Origin: Neckera pumila
Lineage: Eukaryota; Streptophyta; Bryopsida; Hypnales; Neckeraceae
DNA length: 64,000 nucleotides
Assembly (NCBI GenBank): GCA_963969595.1
Contig: OZ018408.1
Span: 38,874,108 to 38,938,107 of the forward strand
Direction of reading: 5' to 3'
Positions 38,348 through 54,999 of the stretch are shown here, piece after piece. Below the pieces are notes generated by a model. It did no database searches, was not told where the DNA came from, and saw only the letters and a list, made by a program, of their open reading frames with translations. The first letter of the stretch is position 1. Every line of letters starts with the position of its first letter. Position numbers and translations under genes: made by a program.

Positions 38348-39883
38348 TGACTTCAGAGGTGTTGGCTTGCTCTCTAAATTTCTGTAGTCTACCACAACGT
38401 CGAACAAGCAGCGTCGCTGAATTAGAGGAGCGTCCGACTCTCTTTCTGTTCTGTTGAGCATCCATTTATTCTGCAGTTCTGTATGGACAATGTTCTCACT
38501 GTCTCATGTGATTGAGCTTGATATGAAGTCGCTGTTGAAGAGTACCTTAAGCTTTAGAGTCGATTCCGTTTTTGCTCTTATAGACTGCATTTTATGGCCA
38601 GATTGCAGTGCAAGGAAGTGCCAATTCAAAGTTTAAGGGAAATCTGGTGAGAATGCAGAGAATTTGCCAGTCGAATTTGAAGTGAAACTGTACATCTTTA
38701 GTTAGTTGATACCTGTTCTGGAAAATAACAGTGACCAAGCTGAGGACCGGCAAGGGAGATGCTGTCCACTGTTATTTTCCATGACCAGGGGTTGCATACA
38801 AAGTACCAGATATAATCACGATGTGAATCTTTTTAGTGATTGTAAGTTTCCACTTATAATCACTTGCAATCACTCTTGCCAATCATTCTTGTCTATTTGC
38901 AAGTCTTGGTGGCATTGGAATTTAAGCTTGGTGACTTTTAGATAAGACATGCACACAAACGCCTGTTACATAAATATTTTGTGCATGCATGCAGATTCTT
39001 GAGTACATATTGTGCCAACTTTGCCATCATTTTAACATATGAATATCATTCTTTAGTTACAGGCTGCATCATGATTCTGTCACTCAGATACTTTTGCATC
39101 GAATTACAGTACGATATTCAACAAATGAAAGATACAAAACATATGGCATCTTAACTAATTGAAATGCAATCTTGATCATCAACCGTAATAGAAAGATGGT
39201 CTTCCAGAACCAACTAATGAAAGCATCAAGTTCACATCCAATGAACCTTTGCCACCAGTTCAGAGTATGATAATTAACAACAAACAAATGCAAACTCTGC
39301 CAGTTGTGTAAACCAAAACCCTCATGCGTTTGGACTTCCAGTCCCAAAACGTGCGAGCCAAGTTGATTGACCTCAATATATTGTACACAACTATCACTTC
39401 GTCACGTGTAAATCGACCCTTCCTGATGCATCTTCCGTTCATCTCATAGGCAATCAGCATACAAGAACTCAATTAAGTTCAAAACTGCCAAAACGAATGG
39501 CCAAAATGCTTCACCGCTTAGGTACTAACCCGGCAATCATAATCAAGGTCTAACTGCGATCATAGTTCCAACCTCTCAGAATCAAATCCCACAATGTTTG
39601 TCACCTAGCCACTACACCGTTAATGATGCATGCCTGTGTTGGATACTTGGATATCCACGGGCAAATTTTCCTGGCTTCCAATATTTACAGCACTTACTAG
39701 GCTCTGACTGCTGACCTCCTCAGTCCCCATTAGGACATTGATCACTCGCAACAATCTACACGGTGAACCCACTAACGCTAAATAAAAGTACACACAGATT
39801 GCCTTGATAAATCTTGGTACATCATCCACACGACAGATTGAAATTTCCACCGTGAATCAGGAAAAAAAATTCTATGATACATC
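38348..39883. other. Convergent 3' region between primase and SPC24
   Basis: This probably holds the 3' UTRs of both genes. Short ORFs here (for example 38706-38945, 39084-39347, 39620-39850) lack domains and splice structure. I see no repeat terminus. Confidence 0.5.
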
Positions 39884-42149
39884 TCATCGAATCATGTCCC
39901 AAATAGTTTTGGACTGCTGAAACGCAGACATGTCTGAGGAATCAAGAGTGAACTCTTTCACATCCTCCTTGTCCAACAGAGCTGTTTCTTGATTAAGGCG
40001 GATCACAGCATTTGAGATGAACCTAGGTGCTGCAAATTGATCAACAAACAGGAGGGACAAAAAATTAACCTAACAAGAGAGTTCTCACAATTAAAATGAA
40101 ACATTTTGTTAAGAACTAGAAGAAGAGGGAAGCTGAACCAAAAATATGGAAACATACAAAAAGAGTGAGCAAAAATGAGGCACACGAAGCAATCCAAAAT
40201 ATAAAAACTGATTGGATACTGCCAGCGAAAACTTGCGTCTGTGACAAATCGGGGATGATGCTTGAGATCGTTGAGAACAATGACAGCTCATTCCTACATT
40301 CACATAAATTCGGTCAAATGATATGAAATTTTTTGTTGTGTGACAAAGAAAAACTAGTTCTTCACCTCAATCAAATTGCTTGCAATCAGTTAAATAATGC
40401 ATTCAATGTACTTACTTAAGTTGAACCTCCTCAGCCGCAAGGGACACAAGAGTCTGCTTCTGGGCTTCAACAGACTGTAGCTGCTCTGCCAATCCATCGA
40501 GATGCTCCTCCATTGATGTGGACGCTCACAAAATGCAATCCATCAACCGTCAGCTTCTTCAATTATTGGAAAACCACTCCACAACTCACTCGGCACAATC
40601 TCAAAATTTAAACCCCATCATAAATATAACTGAAATTACGGATTCAAGCGATACCTCTGACGGGAGAGAGACACAGAGGAACGTGGGATACGATTCTAGA
40701 ATTAATAAATGTCGCACCCCTTCGTCCAACATAAAGAAATGGTAACCACCGCCACTAGATGATTGTGAGAAACTTATCTAGCAGTAGCTCGAGCTTTCTC
40801 CTCTTCAATTCGAGCTTGAGCTAAATTATTCCTCAGCGCCTCCAGCTCTTCATCCTTCAAGTTTGACTTCTGTGCATTAAGGATACGCTGCTCCTTAGCT
40901 TTCACCTTTTCACGCAAACCTGTTTGTTGCCGGTAATTGAGGTCAACATCAGTACCACTTTCGGAGATTGTGCTTGTTTCAGACCTAATTTATGGAGACA
41001 AGTAGACGCATTTTGCGACTATAATGCTGGACCGAGCAATCCGAGAGCGCCTGCACGAACCTAAGACTATTGTGCAATGAAATGTACCACGAGTTTTTTT
41101 TAAATTAGCAAACAGGATCATTAGCGGCGGAGTGACAGTTAATAAGAGAAGATCCCTGGCAATTAGCTTCAACCACAGGAGGATGCAGTACACAAACTTT
41201 AAGTAGAGTTCAGTTGCAGCCTTACATATGTGTAATTTATAAATGCTTTACACCTGGGGAAATTTATAGGTTGGAAACTCAATTGCACCTTTCCTCTAGC
41301 CAACATTTTAATCCAGGCAACGTCAAGTCCACTACTTTCTTGTTTAAAAAAAAAAATATGTGTCTGCTCGTATGTAACTGTCTGCTAGATTTCTCTGCTA
41401 AAGACGGACTGAACAGTGTAAAGGCGACATAATACGCTCGTCGGTGTCAGATTTTCCCTCTATGAAGGCAGTGAACTGAAAATTCCCAGACTGAAAGGAA
41501 TTCCTAACTCAAATGTGCCGAACACTAAGACTGAAGTGCACGTGATCTAGTTATTCTCAGTAACAGCCATTTGTCCCAAATTATTGACGTGTGAAGCGAC
41601 AGAATACCATGATGTCGAAGCCAAGCCAAATTAGCAAAATCGCTAGAACAAACAGAAGCAGTGATACAGAACGATCACAGCTACGGCTCGCCTATCGATC
41701 AGGAAGAAGTGACGTGATACACCGGATGCAAACCTGCATTTCTTTTGGTTGATTCGGCATATATTTATAAGCGATTGCAGATTTCGAGCGACTTGTTGAA
41801 TTGCGCGAAGCTCATCATCCGCATTGATAACTGTACTAAGGCTTTCCATAAAAGCAATAACCTAGCAAAATCGCTACAACAAAACTCAAGCAGCAACAAA
41901 GAAATCACACCTGCGGCTAGCCTATCCCAAAAACAGACAGAAGAGAAGTGTACCTTGAACGCAGTCCTGTATTTCCTTTTGATGGATTTGGCACATATTG
42001 ACAAGCGACCGAAGATTCTGAGCGATTTGTTGAATTGCATGAAACTCGTCTTCTGTGTTGATCACTGTACTAAGACTTTCCATAACCCCAATAACCTCTT
42101 CCGCTTGCTTCATCTCGCCTTCTAGTTCCATGGCCACTGTTTTTTCCAC
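39884..42149 (-). CDS. SPC24: Kinetochore protein Spc24-like (NDC80 complex)
   Basis: Confident exons complement(39884..40029, 40220..40293, 40416..40517, 40778..40984) plus a 5' exon whose form is uncertain. N-terminus MELEGEMKQAEEVIGVMESL (ATG 42131; alternative 42149) and DEFHAIQQIAQNLRSLV look like the plant Spc24 head. Then comes a long coiled coil (LREKVKAKEQRILNAQKSNL; EELEALRNNLAQARIEEEKA; EEHLDGLAEQLQSVEAQKQT). The C-terminal globular domain has ELSLFSTISSIIPDLSQTQV and FTLDSSDMSAFQQSKTIWDM, the plant Spc24 pattern with its final IW. Spc24 pairs with Spc25 to anchor the NDC80 rod to the inner kinetochore. Two oddities: exon 1 is tandemly duplicated (41632-42095), and the intron 40518-40777 keeps frame only as AT-AC. 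A version with exon 1 cut at 42096 joined to 41734..41861 gives ~230 aa. Family assignment is by pattern memory, so slightly less sure than the other genes. Confidence 0.8.
41632..42095 (-). repeat. Tandem duplication of the first SPC24 coding exon
   Basis: Copy 1 (41862-42095) and copy 2 (41632-41861) both begin, on the minus strand, with AG|GTTATTG and both end near GCGATTTTGCTA. Each encodes ESLSTVIN(T/A)(E/D)DE followed by AIQQ(I/V)A(Q/R)NL and related residues. Copy 2 has a 1-nt deletion (AAAGAAAT against AAAGGAAAT) that changes its downstream frame, and its own usable donor (AATGCAG|GTTTGC). Confidence 0.92.
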
Positions 42150-44761
42150 CGGCAGGATCCAAATCGCAATGCAACCTCACATCAAAGCAGGAAATGGCCT
42201 CGGCAATGCGGTAACTGAAATGACGAAACTAGAACCCTAGCATTAAACTCTAGGGAGAACAGGAAGCCAATGGAAGCGGAAAAGTGGCAAGCGAATTCCA
42301 GGAAAGCGACATAGAGAAATGAAGAACTATGAAATGAACAAGAGCTGATTGATTTTTCGTGGTCTGCTTGTGAAACAGAGCAAGCTGCGGGAGGAGAACA
42401 ATGGTCAAGACGAAGACGAGGAAACAAGAGCGACGAACACAAGCTGTTTGAAATAAAGCGGGAAATCGAAGATGATGCACCGAACGAACAGAAATCATCC
42501 GGAAACTGAATTGGATAGAACTTATTTTTCTCATCCAAAAATTGAAACACGTAGTAGCTCTTCTGTAGATTTGGCTTGCTTTTTGAGGGCCATCGCCCTT
42601 GCTCGTCCCGATTTTACCCTTGGAAAAACGTTGAAATTTTTAATTTGCCACCCATGATAAAATTGGGAAATTTTGAATTCATATTTGCAATCAGAGGCCC
42701 CAAATTAGCTAGGGGAGGTGAAGAAGATAAATTATTCAAGCATAAAGTAGGGGGGTCTTTTTTTTATCAGACCCGTAGAATGACTTAGGAAGGATGCAGG
42801 AGGAAGGCGGTTCATCCTGACTTTTTTTAAAGAGGTCCTACTTAAACTTTTGTAAATGTATTTTTGGTCAATGCCAAGTCCTCTATGGTACAGAGCCAAC
42901 AAACAATCAAACAAATAAACAAAAGTTGGATTTCCTTGCGGAGTTGGCATGAATTTGCCTTACATCCTTTGTGAGTTGAAGCTATAAAAGTGATGAGTAA
43001 CCAATATAATTTATTATACAAAATAAACTTTGATTTTAAATTGTATTTTAGAATACTAACAAATTATCAAGTCTAACTTATCAAAATTGCATTGAATTTA
43101 GTAAAGGTTTTCCTTGCATCTTTTTTCAAATATAACTTCAAGGAATCATGGGGGAAATGGATACTACAATACCTTATATGTGAAGACTTCTAAAGACCAT
43201 TTCAATTAAGGTGGAGGCACCCATTTTCGATACAATATCCTTAACCAATCTTGAACATATGTAGCCCAAAATGTACAACTTACTTACATAAATGCCCAAA
43301 ACCGTTTAGAATGGTCCATGTATTTGAACTTCAAACATTCATGGCAATTTCATACATATTCCAAAATAATATATTTTTTTATGCATAGTTTTCAATTGCC
43401 AATGTGTTAAAAAGAAATTTTATATGTTTATTCCACGTCAAAGTATACAACATTGGTTAAAATGACAAGAATAGGTGCCTCCTCCTTATAGCAAGTGTAA
43501 GGTAGTATCAACATATTAATATCGAAAGTACCCAAAAATTTGAAAAAAAAATTCTAAATTTTCCTACATTTATTCTTAGAAATATTTAATACCAAATACA
43601 CCTATAGAGATAATATAGAAAGATCTTCCAATTATGAAGAAGATTTGTTTCATGATGATTAAAAGTTTATTAAATAGCATGATTTTTCATAAACCTTCTT
43701 ATTAGTAGATTTATTCTTAATATAAGTTACCAACTTCTAGTATTGACGTACTATAAGGGATATTAAAAATTGTATTACAAATTGTTTTAAAATATAAGTC
43801 CTATACAAATCTAAAATAAATATCAATTTGCCTGTGATAGATTCAATTCTATGACATATCTTGCAAGAATATATCCTAAATGAATATAAAATTCAATACC
43901 TACATTTTTGAAAATTATGTAAATGAATCTAGATGCCATAATTGGAGAGTGCTGCAAACAAAAATGTGCAGAGACATGAAGAACATAGAAATTCTAAAGA
44001 AATGAAGGAAGATATGAAGGAAGCTTTCACAATATTGCAAGGATGTTTGAAGAAGAAAAACATTGTGAAAAGTTAAAGAGACTATAAAAAATTTAACAAC
44101 ACCAAATGAGGATCTTGTAGCTGCAACTTACAATAGGATACCTTCGTTCCATAAGCCTATAAGGGCATAAGCTAAGTTAGTGTTCATTATAAGACTGTCT
44201 TTACTCCAGCCTCTTCATGTGCGTAACGGCATCGATGGTTCAACTTCGGTCTAATGATTCTGAAGCCGAAACGATTCATGTAACATATGCTACAATGATT
44301 GTTCTAGCATACACGTCTATGTAAACCCGTATAAGTTGAACTTGGAGATGTGCACTGAGCGATCATAGAGCACGTACACGAAGGGGGAATATAAAAACGT
44401 TAAGGGACAAAATAACCCCACAAAGATCAAGGGTGAAAATAATACCAATGTAAGCTTACGTCCTTTCAATCTCAAATTGGGGGTACGGCCCACGGGTGTG
44501 GATTTACCCCTCGACGGATCAAACATGCCAAGGCAGTGGCGTAGAAGTGACAATCCGGCCAAAACTTTCAGCGTTTGCATCATGGAATATCAAGTTACCA
44601 CATTTTGCGGCACTAATTATCCGTAGTCTATCAAAGCAGTGAGCAATAATGGAACAACACACAGTTTGAGAAACCACGTATCTTGAATTAAACAATGTCT
44701 GAAATGTTAAAAAGTGAAAAAAATATCCTTCTCACTTTGGCCTAACATGGCTGACAATATT
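42150..44761. other. SPC24 upstream region and AT-rich intergenic DNA
   Basis: 42150-42660 is GC-richer and probably SPC24 promoter/leader. 42900-44150 is AT-rich with no recognisable repeat end or gene. 44160-44761 may include the 3' UTR of adenosine kinase. Small ORFs here are unsupported. Confidence 0.4.
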
Positions 44762-48670
<3,909 letters not shown>

Positions 48671-48756
48671 TCACCATCGTCAATAAGTTAGGGGGAGTCA
48701 CAGTGGACTCCTGACGTGGATCAATGGTTTGGACTTTCTTCTCCATTCAAAATAGG

Positions 48757-49162
48757 GGTTGTCACGCATCCTTCAACCTGCCTGCAATTCTCAGAGAATT
48801 GGCACGTGGCACAGGAAGAGTGGCTGCAATAGGATGGGCGGAGGTCCAATTCTCGGAGAATTCCAGGCCACCTTTCTTCTCCTTTGCAGGTGAAGAAAAT
48901 GGCTTGAATTTCTCTGAGAATTTTTTGATCTTGTGCTCCGTTTTTTCACCCCTCCGCTGCTGGGATTTCACCATGCTACTGCATTGTCGTGTTGTAATTG
49001 GGTCCGTGAAAGCAGCGCAAGTTACCCCATTCTTGGAGAAAATTCTCCATGCTCTAAACACCAAAAAGGGGTGTCACACATCTTTCAGCAAAACGGCTCG
49101 CCATTGACTCCTCGTTTCTCCAAGTTCATGGAAATTCCATTCTCCGAGGATGTGTGACAATC
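48757..49162. mobile_element. MITE-like element upstream of adenosine kinase
   Basis: Termini are GGTTGTCACGCATCC at 48757 and, inverted from 49162, GATTGTCACACATCC. The ~406-bp body repeats short palindromes of the type TTCTC-N-GAGAA (near 48791, 48850, 48908, 49035). Clear target duplications were not seen. It lies ~370 bp upstream of the ADK start. Confidence 0.55.
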
Positions 49163-49444
49163 TCTAATGGGGAATACAAAAGTTTAACAAGTTTGTAACA
49201 TTTATCAAGATGATCATCCATTTTCGACCAGTCAAGCAATTTAGCCTATTTGGCATGGAGAAGGTTGAGGAAAAAATTTCTTCATGTGGAGAAATAAATT
49301 TCAAGAGGATTTAAAAAAAAAATTCATTTTTTCCTAGAAAAAAAATTACTATGAATTTTTCTATAAAGATTTTTTTTATCCCATTATCAATATGTAGGCA
49401 AAACTATTTTCAACCATAGGCTGGTTACAAAATCGGTGTAAGTG

Positions 49445-49640
49445 ATCATTGTGGCTTTCAATGTACATGTTGCGATCATTGTATGCTTTCAATGTACATC
49501 TTCCAAACATTTTTGTTGCTCCTATGGGTCCTGCTCTAAGTGAACTGTCACCCTATACCACTGCTGATCGGAAATTAAGCAGCCTAAGTTGTGAGATTGG
49601 GATGTTGGTCACAAATGGGTTATTTCCTTTAGTAATCTGT
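49445..49640 (+). repeat. 5S rRNA-derived sequence (Cassandra-TRIM or SINE3-like)
   Basis: TGCGATCATT near 49469, GATCGGAAATTAAGCAGCC near 49567 and GGGATGTTGGTCAC near 49599 recall plant 5S rRNA (GCGATCAT, the AGTTAAGCGTGC A box, the GGATGGGTGACC C box) in the right order with similar spacing. It is too diverged to be a working 5S gene. LTR ends were not identified. Confidence 0.4.
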
Positions 49641-52600
49641 GGCTCTATTAACTTTCCTCCTACAAAATGATGTGGAATTATTCACATCCCATCAATAGTT
49701 ATTGAGACACGTGGCATTAAGTAGGAGAATGGTTGCTCCACCACCATACATATTTTACCACCATACTTGTATTGTAATTCCTACAAACTTTAGATTAACT
49801 TCACGGATGAGGATTTAAAAGAAAAAAAAAGGCAAATTCTTTGAAGGCTATTGAATGTTATGTTTGTTGAATTTTTAACCCCATACTATGACTCCCACCT
49901 AGTAGGAGTATCTTTTGAGTTTTTGTATTCTCAAATTGTTGACCAAAGGGAAAAAAAACCTTTTAGTTAGTTACGAGTCAAGAAAAATTTTGGCGACAGT
50001 TTTGACAAGTGACAATTGGTGGGGTTTTTTGAAGTTTGGAAATGGTCAAAATGTCTTGTGGAATTAATCACTGGACAGTCAAAACTTTGGGAAAAAAATG
50101 TGAAGTTGAAGGTAAATGTCACTGTTTTGCCCTTGGCTATACTAGCTATTAATGTCACAAGACAAAGCCCTTAAAATTGCATTGCTAGAACTCAAGCCAT
50201 CGGTTTCCCAAATTGAAGTATAATTTAAGGAAGGAATAATCATCACCATCGACATTTGGACCAAAAATCAATAGTTTAATTTATAATGATGAAAAGAGAT
50301 AATGATGACAAAAGATGGATGCAATCCAAATATGAGAGGTTATAAGAGCCTAGTGACAATTTTTGATAGTTACATCCACAAATTATACTTTAAAATTTCA
50401 TAAGGTATTCACACAATGTCCAAATAATTCATACTCAAGTGTATTGGAATGCGCTTTCACTTGCCAATAAGATTTGATAAGATCCAATTTATATTTGATG
50501 ATAGTAAGTATGCGCCAATGCTATTAGTGTTGATTATGGATTCCTCTCCCATACTTGCATTATTCAACTTTGAATTTGGGCCTCATAGCAGTCAAATTAT
50601 GGATTATAGTTTTCAACCTTCAAGCTATTGGTTAGCTGACATTCTAACATGGAATCATTGAAAACTAATAGGCTTTTTAGAGCAGAATGCTGAAGGACCT
50701 TCATGAGTCAAGTAGTGCAGCTTTGGTCACTCAATCACCATCCCTACTTCCAATGGTGGCCCAGTGGGCATCAAGACAAATTGGGATTTGTTCTATCAAT
50801 TGCATGCTCAATAGTAGGTGTAAAGAATTAGAATTTGGTTTAAGTTTCAAATTTTGGTTTATGCAAATGTTGTTCTAGGATGAAAACCAAGTCAAATCTT
50901 TGACATTTGAAGAAGACTCAAATGGATATGGTGTAAAAAATAGGGTAGAAGATGCAACGGAGAGAGGTTTATGGAAAGAAAACAAACCACAAATGTTTAA
51001 AAGCTTATCCATTTGCTAGGTTTTTGTGAAAACTTAAATTATATATTTGTTTGTTGGCCCTCCCCAAAAATAAGAAAAAAAACACCAACCAAGTCATCTT
51101 TTTAGAAAACCATTGTACTATTCAATCTTAATATTCATTAATTAAGGGCTAATTAATTGAAAGATTTTGCACCAACGCACATTTGATTTAGTGCTTTGAT
51201 TCATTGTATGCAATAGGTACATTACAATTAGTCCCACTAGTGGATTTCACACACCATTGATCATGCAAGAGTAACTACTTACTAGAAAGTCTAGTTTTGT
51301 AGACTTATGTAGACGAAGAGTATTTGTAAGTTGTGTAGAAAATCACAATGGATAATATGGAAGAGAGTCATTTGAAGACCTTATTAAAAGACTGTTGATG
51401 TTGTTCTTGATTCAAGAAAAATACTTCCTCAAGCATATTCTTTTAGACAACATTCAATTGTTGATTCAAAAAAACCTCTTTGGCAAGTTGGAGTTTTTAA
51501 CTTTATACCAAAGAAGAAGAAGCTTTGCATCATAAAAGCTAGCTATCCTAAGGAAATTAAGCAGCTACCTTAAGATATCAATGTCCCAAGATAAAATTAG
51601 ATACTTAATCCCTAACATCTTTCAACAACAAGAACGTTTTTCTACATTTTAGAACAAGCTCCTATGAATGCAATTCTAGAGGTATATTTTGAAACTTTTA
51701 TGTAGAACAGGGACTTCTGCTAGCTTTCCAACAAGACATTTGCAAGAGAATTTGTAATTAAAGATTTTTGGTATTTTTTAATTCCCCTATATTTTTAGGT
51801 AGCTAAAAAAGTATCTAAAATTTTTGAAAACATGTTTTCTTAAAGAATAGACTCATGTTTACATTCTAATGAATGAAGTAAAAAATTTTGTATTACAGGT
51901 AGTCACAAAATGTCTTCCAAAATGGAGCAATTCAATGGTCCCCATCATTGGATAGTGGCTCTTGGCTAAAAATGAATAATGGAGGGGCTCAATGATTCCT
52001 ATCCTTAGACGGTGACAAAACAAAAGAACTTGGTAGTTGGTACACTATATAGGGCTAGAGTCTTTGGAACTTTCTACAACACTATCCAAGTTTGGAGGGA
52101 CCTCACATATGATTGTTTGAGTTTTTGGACCCCTATGTAAACTTGTTGTTTGTTTTGTTGCTACATAGACTACGATTATGAAATTAAAATGGCTAATCAT
52201 GGTTACAATTGTCTACCAAGGCAACTTCAAAGTATACACCAATAATAAATCATAGAAGTTGGATGCTACACAAGTAAAATCAAAAATCAAAATTCCTTAC
52301 ATTGAGAGAAAGTGGTACAACAAACCTTAATTTATAGACTTATTGATCTTTACATCAATAACTTGCTTTTAGCTATGAAGAGAGCTAGAGAGCTTATATT
52401 CTATTGATACTACTTTATTGTCCAAATTAATTTAACCAAGTTCAAAAACGAATTGAGCAAGTACTTGAATATACACATAGATTGATGAGCAATGTTTTGA
52501 AGAACAAAATTGCATGCTTCAATTTGTTCCATTTGACTATTTGGAGTCTGTCAAAGGGAGAGAATACTTGAACAAATTCAAAATGCACTACTTTCTAATA

Positions 52601-53444
52601 AATCATTACATATCAAATTAGCAATCTTGCGAGAGGAATTTAGTGCCTTACTATCCGCTACAGCTGAGAGTACCAAAAGAAGCTTCTAAATGGAATTGGA
52701 TTAATTCATGAATAGAAATTGAAAACATAAAGGAAGTCTACAAGGAGAAATTGCAATCCATCAAGTTGCAACCACAAGGACATAGCTACTTTGAGATACT
52801 ATGAGCTTGAAAACACCTTTTGGATACCTTAGCATTGTAAGACCACAAAATGACTTAAGCAAGTTATACAAAGAGAACCACTAGAAACCTATAGAGAAGA
52901 AAAGTAGAGAGACTGCATTGATTTGTAATAGAGTAGATATCCAACACTCAAGTTTGGTAAGTATGTAAGTGCTTCTATACATTTGTTTTTCAATTTCATT
53001 TTTACAATTTATAAAAACAAAAAGTGCATAAGGTTTTATAGTTTTCTACAACATTTTTACCTTTGGAATTGACCAATGTCAATTTCATGTTAGATTTATT
53101 AGCAATTCAATTTTTAATGTTATCATACACACCGTCCCTTCTACATAATAATTATTTAAGTTAAAGCATAAAAATGAAGTTCTTTTTTCAGAAATTTTTT
53201 CATAGAATCCCAACTCAATTTTCTAATGTAATATCAAATTCTTCACGTAGCAAAAGACAAGCATTTTTTCTCTTTTGAAGTTTCAAAGTTGAAACTTCAC
53301 CTTCTGAAATGATTGGAAAAAGTTTATTGTACTTCTTTGAGCATTTCAATCTTGAAGATGCTAAAGAATAAGCTCTCAAAATTGATGAAGAAGTAGGCAT
53401 TCGAGGTAGGTAAAAGATCCTATAGTTAGAAATTGCAAAAGAGA
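49641..53444. other. AT-rich desert
   Basis: 49880 has a TTAACCCCATACTATGACTCC-like repeat end without a partner. ORFs at 50449-50878 and 53215-53448 carry no recognised domain. I find no gene or RNA. Confidence 0.45.
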
Positions 53445-53687
53445 TCACAAATTTGACCAGTCTGTCTTATTTTCAACATGTGCTGAAGATTTGCAGCAGC
53501 TTTGCAAAAAAACACCAAATGAACTTTCAGGGTTAAAATACATAATGTACGGCATCAGTTCTACTAGAACATTTCGCAGATCTTCATTATCTGAACAGAC
53601 CCGTCGCATCATTCTCCAAACCTGCTCCATCAAAGCAAGATCTAGTTCGAACTGCACTGCGACAGATGCAAGCATAAAAAAAAACAC
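53445..53687 (-). other. Unidentified exon-like ORF
   Basis: An 80-codon open frame contains VQFELDLALMEQVWRMMRRV, then SDNEDLRNVLVELMPYI. It is more complex and helical in character than nearby ORFs, and AG just before TGCAGTTC could be a splice acceptor. It could be one exon of a gene or a gene relic. No partner exon was found. Confidence 0.25.
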
Positions 53688-53688
53688 T

Positions 53689-53754
53689 ATGATTCCTCAC
53701 TCATTTTTTCTTGCTATCACTCACTCACCTGCATTAGAATGAGTGAGGAATCAT
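53689..53754. repeat. Perfect 17-bp hairpin
   Basis: Arms 53689-53705 (ATGATTCCTCACTCATT) and 53738-53754 are exact inverted copies around a 32-bp spacer that itself holds TCACTCACTCACC. Confidence 0.85.
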
Positions 53755-54810
53755 AATAAGGTAAGTCGATCATCCTATTTGTGTCAATGTGCACAAACAT
53801 GAAAAATCAGCTAAAGTCATTTAATTGCACGTAATCTCAATAGCAATGAAACGAACGCCTGCATTGTAACATAATCTCAATCTTGCATGCCAGTACCGCA
53901 CCGACGTAGTAATAAGTAGAGGATGCAAAAAACTACAGAAACGGAGAGGTATCATCTGGAGACCTTCCAATGTTCAAAGTCCTTCACTCCGATCACGTTA
54001 ACTTCGAAATTGCACAAGATAGTGATCTAGAACAGATCTGGTTCTTGCACCCAAATATATCCTCACAGCTCTATTCATCTCCCAAAAATCACTCATACAA
54101 ATATTAATACAACATCGAAATCGTAGTTTTTTTAGAGATGCATTTCGTATTGAAAATTCGCCAATCTTATATTAAATTTATGACATGTGATTATATTTAT
54201 TTATTTCTCCCTAGACTTTCTAACATGAAGATGTCTGTCCAGCAGGGTATATACCTTGGTTATTAACTTGCCAGGCTTCAATTTTCTTAAAGAGATCTCA
54301 CTCAATTTTGAGTAATTTCTTGATTCTTATACAATGTTCATAGACTTAGAGTGCAAAAGATGACCACTTGTCATGACAGAAATGTGAACACTATAAACAT
54401 TCTGATTGAAAGTTGCATAAGAATGGAAGCAACAAGTTTTTCACTTCATCTCTCTTTTGTATACTTGTCTGATTTCAATCACATCTATCAAAGAAAATGC
54501 TAAAAGACAATACTGAGCAACCAATACTCTAGTAGCGTCACGAGGATGTACTGTACAGTATGTTGCATCCTCTGGCGCTCAGCAAACAAACTGCAAGAAG
54601 TCGTCCCCGAAGTATGAACTTAAATCTCGTCGCACGCGGACAGCGAAATTGTGCACGACAAAAAGCAGGTCCTCTACCGACTGTTGTCGCTAAGTCCTAC
54701 ACCAATCGTAAAGGGGGAATTCAGACATGGAAGGCGCTCGTTAACAATGAGGAAAAACGATAAGGAAGTACGAGTGTTGTATTGTACAGTACTGTACAGA
54801 GAGAACTTCG

Positions 54811-54999
54811 TCATTTCTTGGGCGCAGTGGATGAAGTTGTCCCGGGCTCCTTATCCGCCTTCTTGGCCAGCTTCTCTTGCAAAGCTTTAGCATCGCGCTC
54901 ACGCCGCTGCTCGGGAGTCAGTCCATCGTCCTTCTTGGCGCCCTTGCCGCGAACAGCTGCCCTCTCACGGTCCTTCTCCCGCTGGTTACCTCTCGTCAT
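54811..54999 (-). CDS. SERF/4F5-family small basic protein
   Basis: 62 aa in one exon. It starts MTRGNQREKDRERA, the hallmark SERF (small EDRK-rich factor) N-terminus, and continues with DDGLTPEQRRERDAKALQEK, the plant-type block, then a Lys/Ala-rich tail ending in PKK. SERF proteins are disordered and highly charged; animal members modify amyloid assembly and bind RNA, and the plant role is unknown. The ATG at 54999 is followed by AGAGGTAACC, which could act as a donor in other species, but the frame is uninterrupted here. Confidence 0.9.
   Translation of the reverse strand: MTRGNQREKDRERAAVRGKGAKKDDGLTPEQRRERDAKALQEKLAKKADKEPGTTSSTAPKK

Noticed and set aside
39540..39630. Minus-strand tRNA-like motif (GTGTAGTGGCTAGGTG … GGGATTTGATTCTG)
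   Set aside because: The A and B boxes are too close together and no acceptor or anticodon stem forms.
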